Part shown: piece by piece, positions 57,129 through 64,000 of the stretch
How the letters are laid out: every line of letters starts with the position of its first letter
Numbering within the stretch: the first letter of the stretch is position 1
From: an uncultured Clostridium sp.
GTDB taxonomy: Bacteria; Bacillota; Clostridia; Clostridiales; Clostridiaceae
Assembly (NCBI RefSeq): GCF_910588715.1
Contig: NZ_CAJURG010000003.1
Location: 124,001-188,000 of the forward strand
Length of the DNA stretch: 64,000 nucleotides
Reading direction: 5' to 3'
Made by a program: the position numbers and the translations under genes
The notes under the pieces: model-generated
Databases searched by the model: none
What the model was told of the DNA's origin: nothing
The model's input: only the letters and a program-made list of their open reading frames with translations

Positions 57129-57378
57129 CCCATATCACTCCTTTACAAAACTCATAATCATTAGTTAAATTTATATTTATAAAAAACTCATCTTCATTTA
57201 CATCTATATCAAAAAATACCTTCTTAGGATTAAATATTTTATTCCCAGCCCCTATTCGTCTTTCTATAAAACAAAGTTTTGCAAATCTATTAGATTCACT
57301 TTTTTTATTAAATTTACCTTGAAAATCAAATTTCCCCGATTTATAATCAAATTCAATTCTATTAATTATAACAGTCAT
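57109..57378 (-). CDS. Upstream 89-aa frame of the same split gene
   Basis: An 89-residue frame from ATG 57378 after AAGGGAG. The sequence is beta-rich (FDYKSGKFDFQGKFNKK, CFIERRIGAGNKIFNPKK) and ends CKGVIWDAYIYT. The GVIWDAYIY end followed by PNDEMYVRCEI of the downstream frame has the shape of a continuous module found in teichoic-acid enzymes. The stop at 57109 arises only because the TA tract is out of frame. It could be a real short protein, the off state of a phase-variable gene, or the 5' part of a broken one. Confidence 0.55.
   Translation of the reverse strand: MTVIINRIEFDYKSGKFDFQGKFNKKSESNRFAKLCFIERRIGAGNKIFNPKKVFFDIDVNEDEFFININLTNDYEFCKGVIWDAYIYT
57114..57124. repeat. TA dinucleotide tract at the junction of two frames
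   Basis: An 11-base run of alternating T and A lies precisely at the overlap of the 89-aa and 577-aa frames. A change of +2 bases (one unit) or -4 bases would put both into one frame. It is short for a contingency locus, but no other frame disruption is seen in the region. Confidence 0.6.
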
Positions 57379-57407
57379 AATTTCTCCCTTGTAGATTAAA
57401 AATATTT

Positions 57408-57443
57408 AGAAAGCCGTACACTATCTTAAATGTACGACTTTCT
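57408..57443 (-). terminator. Hairpin between the fusion-protein gene and the split DUF6270 gene
   Basis: A 13-bp stem with one C-A mismatch, AGAAAGCCGTACA/TGTACGACTTTCT (57408-57420 with 57431-57443), is followed on the minus strand by AT-rich sequence with a five-T run. Only 29 bases separate it from the next start codon, leaving no room for a promoter, so it may be a partial or regulated terminator. Confidence 0.6.
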
Positions 57444-57466
57444 ATAAACTTATTTATAATAAAGTA

Positions 57467-60079
57467 TTATTCTCCACACACCTTCTCATAAAACATTTGC
57501 ATTGCATCTATATTATATTTTATATAATCAAACCTCTTATATTTAGGCCTATTTTCAATATAGTTTTCTAATCCAGTAATTAATCCTTCTTCACTGTTAT
57601 CAACTAGTTGCCCATATCCATTTTGTAATATACTTCTATTACCAGCTATATCTGTTGCAATTATATCCTTCCCTAATATTAAATTCTCAAGTAACACCAT
57701 TGGTTGCCCCTCATGATTAGAAGATAATACAAAACAATTACACTGATTTATAAAAGCGAATGGATTTTTGACTTGTCCAAGCATTACTACCTTTTCTTTC
57801 AAATTTAATTCTAATATTAATTTTTCTAATTCGCCTCTAAGAACTCCATCTCCTAAAATATATAATTTTGTATTATCATATTTTTTAGAAATCTTTTCAA
57901 AAGCTCTTATTAACTTTGCCTGATCCTTTTCTGGTGACAATCTTCCAACATTCACAAAGTTAACATCACTTTTACTTGGTGCTAATACTCCATTTACCTT
58001 TAATTTATTATTTTCAATTTCCTTGTCTAGTATATAGTAATTTTCATTGTCAAATTTATAAAACTCAGATATTTTTGAATCCTGTAAAACCTTATTATAA
58101 TTAATAGAATTATGAACATAACAAATTTTACTTTTTATTTTTTTTACAGTATATTGTAATGTAGTAGCATTTAAATCCCTAGTATGTTTAGCTACAGAAA
58201 CAACTGCATCAAAAGAATTATATAACGGAAATATGACCTTCATATTTTGTCTATGAACATACTTACCATCTATTTTTTTATGGTACTCAGCCATCATATC
58301 ATTGTGTTGATATATAACTTTTCTGTCATAGTTTCCACAAAGTAATGTTAAAGTCCAGAACTTAACATATCCAGAAAAATCAATAGCAATATCAAATTTA
58401 GTATCTCCAAATAATCTCCTATTTTCACGTTTATATAGGCTGTATAACTTCTTCTCTTTTTCAATAGTAGTTTTTAAACCGTCCTTAAAAACTACTAATT
58501 GTCTATAACTCTCATCTATAGTAGGATTCATAGAACCAACCCTATATATTTTTTTAACATTTTTATTTATTTTATTAAAATTAAAACTAGATTCTTCATC
58601 ATAATTATCCTTATCTACAATTGCAACATTGTATCTATCATAATCAATATTATTTAATAAATTTATAGCCGAAGCTGTTATTCCATTATTTAAGAAACCT
58701 CCACAATACATTATTATATTTTTCTTATTATCAGTAACTTTATATGCTCTTGAAATGTCATTCTTAAAAATAAAATCTATGGCTCTTTCCGTAGCTAAAC
58801 CGTCATCATTATAACAATATTTTTCTATACAACTAATATATTTTTCTTTATTTTCATTAATAATTTTTTCAATATCTTTTACACTATCAATTACATCATC
58901 AATAGTTTTACATATTTCCCCTGGCATATTCTCTAAATTTAAATATGTTCCTCTACTACTTTCATATTCTTCTCTATCATATGCATAAAACAACAATGGA
59001 TTTTTAGTAGCCATAAAATCAAACATTATACTTGAATAATCTGTTACTAACAAATCTACTATTCCTAATAGCTCATTTGTATCTATACTTTCAGGCACTA
59101 CATTTTTTTCTAATCCTTCAGCTTTTAAATACTTATACATTAATGAGTGTACTCTTAATAAAATTATATATTGATCCTTTAATTCTTGTTTCATTTTTTT
59201 ATAATCAGCAATAAATTTATTTATTTCTCCTTCTACCTTACCAACCTCTCCTCTCCAAGTTGGTGCATATAATAATACTTTTTTATTAGAATCAATAGAT
59301 AATCTTTCCTTTAATATTTCTTTATCACAATTCAATGTTAAATCTATTCTTGGGTATCCAAAATCTGTTATATAACCTGAATAAAGACCTCTTAAGTCAT
59401 GGGAATCTATTATAACATCACTTGTATACTTATTAGGATTAATCATATGTGTTGATTGTAAAAAATTTCTTTGAATATTCTTATGTTGTCCAATACTTCC
59501 TTTCATATCTTTTCCTAAAGTCTTTAAAGGTGTTCCATGCCATGTATTTACATAAACTTGTTCTTCTTTTCTTATAAAATATGGAGGAAATGTTGTATTA
59601 TTAATCAAATATTTTGAAGATGCTAATGCTTTAAGATAATCATTAGTATTTACCTTAACAAACTTAACATTTGGTAAATCTCTAAATTCTTCCTTACAGT
59701 TATTTATATCGTTCAGTGCCCATATATGAGTGAAATCACTATATTCAGGATTATTTAATAACTTTTTAAATATAGCTAAAGGACTATCTGACATATTTTT
59801 TCCATGAAATGCTTCGTATAATACTGTTTTATCATCTAATTTTAGTTTATTACAATGATTTGTATAATCAACAAGTAATCTATAATTTTTATCACTTTTA
59901 TACTTTTGTTGTGATGTTGTCAATTTTTGATTAACCTTATCCTTTTTAGGTGCTGCTGGTTTCTTTGCTTCTACTTTCAGTACCTTTTCTTCATTTTTAG
60001 TATACCTTTTAATAACTTTTATAGCTTTTTTAATTTCTTTTTTCATTTTTTTCTTTACTTTTACTACTACTTTTTTCAT
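57467..60079 (-). CDS. Bifunctional CDP-glycerol glycerophosphotransferase / GT4 glycosyltransferase
   Basis: The 870-residue protein starts with a very Lys-rich segment (about 1-50), then a Glyphos_transf domain (about 75-440) with WHGTPLKTLGKDM, YAPTWRGE, LLRVHS and LLVTDYSSIMFDFM, and then a GT-B GT4 domain (about 455-870) with CGGFLNNGITASAINLL, FVNVGRLSPEKDQAKLIRAF and SSNHEGQPMVLLENLILGK. It could add glycerol phosphate and then a sugar to the same teichoic chain. ATG 60079 is three bases after the paralogue's stop. Duplicated, fused architecture is unusual. The basic N-terminus probably binds the anionic membrane. Confidence 0.85.
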   Translation of the reverse strand: MKKVVVKVKKKMKKEIKKAIKVIKRYTKNEEKVLKVEAKKPAAPKKDKVNQKLTTSQQKYKSDKNYRLLVDYTNHCNKLKLDDKTVLYEAFHGKNMSDSPLAIFKKLLNNPEYSDFTHIWALNDINNCKEEFRDLPNVKFVKVNTNDYLKALASSKYLINNTTFPPYFIRKEEQVYVNTWHGTPLKTLGKDMKGSIGQHKNIQRNFLQSTHMINPNKYTSDVIIDSHDLRGLYSGYITDFGYPRIDLTLNCDKEILKERLSIDSNKKVLLYAPTWRGEVGKVEGEINKFIADYKKMKQELKDQYIILLRVHSLMYKYLKAEGLEKNVVPESIDTNELLGIVDLLVTDYSSIMFDFMATKNPLLFYAYDREEYESSRGTYLNLENMPGEICKTIDDVIDSVKDIEKIINENKEKYISCIEKYCYNDDGLATERAIDFIFKNDISRAYKVTDNKKNIIMYCGGFLNNGITASAINLLNNIDYDRYNVAIVDKDNYDEESSFNFNKINKNVKKIYRVGSMNPTIDESYRQLVVFKDGLKTTIEKEKKLYSLYKRENRRLFGDTKFDIAIDFSGYVKFWTLTLLCGNYDRKVIYQHNDMMAEYHKKIDGKYVHRQNMKVIFPLYNSFDAVVSVAKHTRDLNATTLQYTVKKIKSKICYVHNSINYNKVLQDSKISEFYKFDNENYYILDKEIENNKLKVNGVLAPSKSDVNFVNVGRLSPEKDQAKLIRAFEKISKKYDNTKLYILGDGVLRGELEKLILELNLKEKVVMLGQVKNPFAFINQCNCFVLSSNHEGQPMVLLENLILGKDIIATDIAGNRSILQNGYGQLVDNSEEGLITGLENYIENRPKYKRFDYIKYNIDAMQMFYEKVCGE

Positions 60080-60082
60080 AAA

Positions 60083-62599
60083 CTATATTTCTCCTACCTT
60101 TAGATAACTATTTTCTTTACATACGTTTTTATAAAACATATTCATTGAATTTTTATTATACTCAATATAATTAAACTCATTATTATTTAATCCTTCAACT
60201 ATATATTTTTTCATGCCTAAATATAATCCATATTGTGAGTTATCCACTAAGAGTCCATATCTATCTTTTAAGACACTTTTATTTCCTTCAATATTAGTAG
60301 CTATAATATTCTTTTTTAATACCAATGCTTCTAGTAATACCATTGGTTGTCCTTCATGGACAGACGATGATATTATACAATTGCATTCTTTTATTATAGG
60401 AAATGGATTTTCTACTTGACCTAAAAAAAATACTCTATCTTCTAGTTGTAAATCTACTATTATTTGATTCAAATATTCTCTTAAATATCCCTCCCCTAAT
60501 AAATATAAATATGCTTTTTTATATTCTAAAGATATTCTTTTAAAGGCTCTTATTAATTTTTCCTGATCTTTTTCTGGTGATAATCTACCTATATTTAAAA
60601 ATTTTAATTCATGATTATTAAAATAGTCTCTTATAATATCATTAGTGTAACCTATATTTTTATCTTTTAAATTTAAAATTCTTTCATAATTTATAGAATT
60701 ATTCACACAAAAAGTTTTATTTTCTATTTCTGGACAAATAAGATATATATTTTCATAGTTTATTTTTCTTATTTCTTCTGAAACACTGACTATACAGTCA
60801 AAATACCTATACAACTTAAATATAATATTTAAGTTATCTCTATGCTTATATTTACCATTAATTATTTTGTTGTATTCAGCCATCATATCATTATGTTGGT
60901 ATATTACTTTTCTCTCATAATTTCCATAAGCAAAAAATAATGCCCAATGTTTTACATATCCTGAAAAATCTATACATATATCAAATTTTATATTTCCAAA
61001 TAGTCTTTTTGCTTCTCTAGAATATAGGCTTTTAAGTGTATTTGAATCTTCTACGTTATTTAGATTGCTATATAATTTACGTTTAGCCATATCTTCTCTC
61101 AATGTAACATTCATTCTTCCAGATTTAAAAATAATATTTACATGTTTGTTTATCTTACACATATTACCATCACTTATAACGTTTCTCTTGCCATTTTCAA
61201 TAATAACTACGTTATATTTACTATAATCAATATTATTAAGTAAATTTATTGCTGATGTTGTTATTCCATTATTTAAAAACCCACCACAATACATTATTAT
61301 ATTTTTTTTATTATTTTTTACTTTATATGTATTTTTTAAATTACCTTTAAATAACATATCTATTACTTTTTTAGTTGAATTTCCATCATCGTTATAGCAA
61401 TAATTATTCAAACATTTTTTATATTTTTCTTCATAATCACTTGATATTTGAATTATATTTCTTATTGAACTAATTAATTCTGAAAATGTTGAGCATATTT
61501 TTCCTGGCATATCTTTTAAATTTAAATAATATTTTTTATTTTTTATATACTCATCGATATCATTAGCATAAAATAATATTGGTTTTTTAGTAATCATAAA
61601 ATCAAATATGATACTGGAATAATCTGTTACTAGTATATCAACAATTGATATTAATTCATTTGTATCAATATAATCAGGAATAATATTTTCTTCTAATCCA
61701 TAATGTTTAATTATTTTCGTAACACATGGATGAACCCTTAATAAAACTAAATATTCCTCACTTAATGTATCTCTGATTATTTTAAATTCATTAATTATTT
61801 CATTTATATTATCCTTAATTTTTCCTAATTCTCCCCTCCAAGTAGGAGCGTAAAGTATTATTTTTTTATAATTATTAATTTTTAATCTAGTTTTTAAATT
61901 AATCCTATCACACTTTAGAGTTATATCTACCCTTGGATATCCACAATCCAATAAATATCCCGAATATAATCCTCTTATATCATAAGAATCCAAGATTATA
62001 TCTGCAGTATATTTATTTGAGTTAACCAAATGTGTAGTTTGCAATAAATTTCTTTGAATATTTTTATATTGGCCTACTGTTCCATCCATATCTTTTCCTA
62101 AAAACTTTAAAGGAGTACCATGCCAAGTATTTAAATATATTTGATTATCCTTTTTTATGAAACAATTAGGAAAAGTATAATTGTTAATTAAATATTTACT
62201 AGTAGCTAAAAACTTAAAATATTTTCTACTATTTAATTTAACAAACTTTACATTCTTTAAATTTTTAAACTCTTCCTTACAATTTTTAATATCATTCAAT
62301 ACCCATATATGAGTATAACTTGCATACTCAGCATTTGATATTAACTCTAAAAAAATTGCAAATGGACTATCCCCCATTCTTTCTCCATCAAAAGATTGAT
62401 ATAGTATTGTATTATCAAGTATCAAATTTTTTTGATAGTCATTTGTATACTTCACTAAATTTCTATACTCTTTATAGATTAAATATTTTAATATAACTCT
62501 AAAAAAAATTATAATTTTATTATTCTTTATATTTCTATAATAATTTATTAAATATTTCACTATATTAATATTAAAAAGACTTTTATATAAATACTTCAT
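60083..62599 (-). CDS. Bifunctional CDP-glycerol glycerophosphotransferase / GT4 glycosyltransferase (paralogue)
   Basis: The 838-residue paralogue has the same two-domain layout as its neighbour: WHGTPLKFLGKDM, YAPTWRGEL, LLRVHP and ILVTDYSSIIFDFM, then CGGFLNNGITTSAINLL, FLNIGRLSPEKDQEKLIRAF and SSVHEGQPMVLLEALVLKK. The N-terminal poly-Lys stretch of the sister protein is replaced by a shorter, basic, hydrophobic start. Its start overlaps the end of gpsA by 17 bases, implying translational coupling. Tandem duplication followed by divergence is likely; different acceptor or donor use would explain keeping both. Confidence 0.85.
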   Translation of the reverse strand: MKYLYKSLFNINIVKYLINYYRNIKNNKIIIFFRVILKYLIYKEYRNLVKYTNDYQKNLILDNTILYQSFDGERMGDSPFAIFLELISNAEYASYTHIWVLNDIKNCKEEFKNLKNVKFVKLNSRKYFKFLATSKYLINNYTFPNCFIKKDNQIYLNTWHGTPLKFLGKDMDGTVGQYKNIQRNLLQTTHLVNSNKYTADIILDSYDIRGLYSGYLLDCGYPRVDITLKCDRINLKTRLKINNYKKIILYAPTWRGELGKIKDNINEIINEFKIIRDTLSEEYLVLLRVHPCVTKIIKHYGLEENIIPDYIDTNELISIVDILVTDYSSIIFDFMITKKPILFYANDIDEYIKNKKYYLNLKDMPGKICSTFSELISSIRNIIQISSDYEEKYKKCLNNYCYNDDGNSTKKVIDMLFKGNLKNTYKVKNNKKNIIMYCGGFLNNGITTSAINLLNNIDYSKYNVVIIENGKRNVISDGNMCKINKHVNIIFKSGRMNVTLREDMAKRKLYSNLNNVEDSNTLKSLYSREAKRLFGNIKFDICIDFSGYVKHWALFFAYGNYERKVIYQHNDMMAEYNKIINGKYKHRDNLNIIFKLYRYFDCIVSVSEEIRKINYENIYLICPEIENKTFCVNNSINYERILNLKDKNIGYTNDIIRDYFNNHELKFLNIGRLSPEKDQEKLIRAFKRISLEYKKAYLYLLGEGYLREYLNQIIVDLQLEDRVFFLGQVENPFPIIKECNCIISSSVHEGQPMVLLEALVLKKNIIATNIEGNKSVLKDRYGLLVDNSQYGLYLGMKKYIVEGLNNNEFNYIEYNKNSMNMFYKNVCKENSYLKVGEI

Positions 62600-63578
62600 C
62601 TTTTTTATCTCTCGTTAATAACATTTTAACTGCACTATCTATTTCTAAGTTTTCAAATACTACTTTATATATTGCATCTATTATTGGCATTTCTATATTT
62701 AAATTCTCCTTTAAATCAAAAAATACCTTTGTTGCTTTTATTCCCTCAACAACCATTCCAACTTCATCTATTACATCATCAATATTAACTCCTTTGCCTA
62801 TTAAATAACCAGCTTTTCTATTACGAGAATGTCTGCTTGCACAAGTAACCACTAAATCTCCAATTCCCGTTAATCCAAAGAAAGTTTGTAAGTTCCCACC
62901 TAATTTTGTTCCTATCCTTACTATTTCTGTCATTCCCCTAGATATAAGTGCTGCCTTTGTATTATCTCCATAACCAATTCCATCACATATTCCTGCTGCT
63001 AATGCTATAACATTCTTTATTGCACCCCCAATCTCAATGCCTATAACATCTTGACTTTTATATACCCTAAAATTTTCACTCATAAATAACTCTTGAATTT
63101 CCTCTGCCGCTTTAATATTCTTTGATGCCACCACTACACTAGTTGGAATATCAAAAGCAACTTCTTCCGCATGACTAGGCCCTGATAAAATTACTACTGG
63201 ATTTTCCAATTCTTCTTCAATTACCTCTGACAATCTTAAATATGTTTCATTCTCAATTCCCTTTGCAATATTAATTATGATAGTATTACTGTTTAACTTA
63301 TCATTTAATTCTTTACATATGTTTCGAACTACATGTGATGGTACTGATAACACTAAATAATCTACATTGTCTATTGCTTCATTTAAATCTGTAAATGCAC
63401 GTACCTCTTCGTTAATATACAGTCCCCTTATATATCTATCATTTTTTCTATTTATATTAATATCATCTACAACATCTTTGTCTATATCAAACACATTGGA
63501 TTGAATCCCCTTTTTTGATAATAAAATGGCTAATGCAGTTCCAAAACTTCCTCCACCTATAAATGCTACTTTCTTCAT
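62583..63578 (-). CDS. gpsA: Glycerol-3-phosphate dehydrogenase [NAD(P)+]
   Basis: The 331-residue enzyme reduces dihydroxyacetone phosphate to sn-glycerol 3-phosphate, substrate for both phospholipids and TagD. It has FIGGGSFGTALAILL (N-terminal nucleotide-binding), LSGPSHAEEV, the catalytic-Lys motif GGAIKNVIALAAGICDG and TKAALISRGMTEI, then GLTGIGDLVVTC. Length fits. ATG 63578 follows AAAGGAG. Location directly after tagD and before the fused glycerophosphotransferases suggests a dedicated copy for teichoic-acid glycerol phosphate. Confidence 0.95.
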   Translation of the reverse strand: MKKVAFIGGGSFGTALAILLSKKGIQSNVFDIDKDVVDDININRKNDRYIRGLYINEEVRAFTDLNEAIDNVDYLVLSVPSHVVRNICKELNDKLNSNTIIINIAKGIENETYLRLSEVIEEELENPVVILSGPSHAEEVAFDIPTSVVVASKNIKAAEEIQELFMSENFRVYKSQDVIGIEIGGAIKNVIALAAGICDGIGYGDNTKAALISRGMTEIVRIGTKLGGNLQTFFGLTGIGDLVVTCASRHSRNRKAGYLIGKGVNIDDVIDEVGMVVEGIKATKVFFDLKENLNIEMPIIDAIYKVVFENLEIDSAVKMLLTRDKKDEVFI

Positions 63579-63611
63579 ATTATTCTCCTTTATTTATACT
63601 ACAAAAAAATA

Positions 63612-64000
63612 TTATCCTACCATTAAATCATTTTTTATCTTAGTTGTTGATATTCCCTTTGTTCTAGGTAAATAAACTACTTCACAATGTTCCTTTAATT
63701 CATCAAATTTACCTTTCCAATCATGTCCCATTACAAAAACATCAATATTATGCTTTTTTATATCTATTGGTTTTTGTCCCCATGATTCTTCTAGTATTAC
63801 TTCATCAACATATTTAATTGATTTTAATATTTTTACCCTGTCTTCAACAGAGTGATAAGCTTTTTTCCCTTTACTTTCATTAAATTTATCACTTGATACT
63901 GCAACAACTAAATAATCACCTAGTTCTTTTGCCCTTCTTAAAATATTTAAATGTCCTACATGGAATAAGTCAAATGTTCCATATGTAATAACCTTTTTCA
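63612..64000 (-). CDS. tagD: Glycerol-3-phosphate cytidylyltransferase (first base of start codon outside the window)
   Basis: Reading from the right window edge, the frame ..TG AAA AAG GTT gives 129 residues, complete except for the first base of ATG at 64001. It shows the nucleotidyltransferase HxGH as FHVGHLNILRRA near the N-terminus, VGHDW-like as MGHDWKGKFDEL and the C-terminal RTKGISTTKIK, as in TagD of 129 residues. The enzyme makes CDP-glycerol from CTP and glycerol 3-phosphate. It is the first visible gene of the tagD-gpsA-transferase operon; its promoter and SD lie outside the window. Confidence 0.95.
   Translation of the reverse strand, partial: KKVITYGTFDLFHVGHLNILRRAKELGDYLVVAVSSDKFNESKGKKAYHSVEDRVKILKSIKYVDEVILEESWGQKPIDIKKHNIDVFVMGHDWKGKFDELKEHCEVVYLPRTKGISTTKIKNDLMVG

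Overview
This is a very AT-rich Firmicutes chromosome segment, most likely from a Clostridium sensu stricto close to C. perfringens. The evidence is the clostridial codon and SD style, the spore-germinant receptor genes arranged as gerKA-gerKC divergent from a single gerKB (the layout described for C. perfringens), a rubrerythrin, a HesB-like protein and a large cell-wall glycopolymer region. I saw no tRNA, rRNA, insertion sequence, prophage or CRISPR array.

Region 1 (1-23.4 kb) is mostly core genes. It holds a partial VanZ-family gene, small membrane proteins, a candidate small RNA, a methyltransferase-like protein, a beta-helix protein, a HesB/IscA-like protein, a small alarmone synthetase, a metallophosphoesterase, tyrS, a P-loop protein, an AlbA_2 protein, the ger genes, a zinc-ribbon mini-protein absent from a long-ORF scan, trpS, galU, brnQ, a 1113-residue autolysin with six Ig-like repeats, and a polytopic membrane protein.

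Region 2 (23.4-36.6 kb, minus strand) is a rhamnose-type surface polysaccharide locus in two transcription units. The upstream unit encodes four GT2 transferases, a WsaF-like transferase, a Wzx flippase and a Wzy polymerase. The downstream unit encodes a WbaP-type initiating sugar-phosphate transferase, a GT2 transferase and rfbA-rfbC-rfbD-rfbB for dTDP-L-rhamnose. The model is lipid-linked repeat synthesis, flipping and Wzy polymerisation, followed by attachment to the wall, probably by LCP proteins.

Region 3 (36.6-51 kb) mixes envelope and other genes: an LtaS-type synthase with an extra C-terminal domain, galE, an LCP ligase, a UDP-GlcNAc 2-epimerase, rubrerythrin, a second VanZ-family gene whose best start codon is ATT, a second galU, and a divergent AraC regulator/GH2 beta-galactosidase module with a 21-bp-spaced repeated operator.

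Region 4 (51-64 kb, minus strand) is a teichoic-acid-type cluster: tagD (start just outside the window), gpsA, two tandem proteins that fuse a CDP-glycerol glycerophosphotransferase domain to a GT4 domain, a DUF6270-type gene, two stand-alone glycerophosphotransferases and two LCP proteins, one of them degenerate. TagD and GpsA would supply CDP-glycerol to the four transferases.

The most unusual observation is at 57109-57128. The DUF6270-type gene is split into two overlapping reading frames exactly at a TA dinucleotide tract, and one extra TA unit would join them into a single protein of about 661 residues. This suggests phase variation, frameshifting or a recent break. Other leads are a C-rich candidate sRNA at about 1600-1672, a leader peptide with an AT hairpin before the WbaP-rfb operon, and identical 330-bp repeat units in the autolysin.
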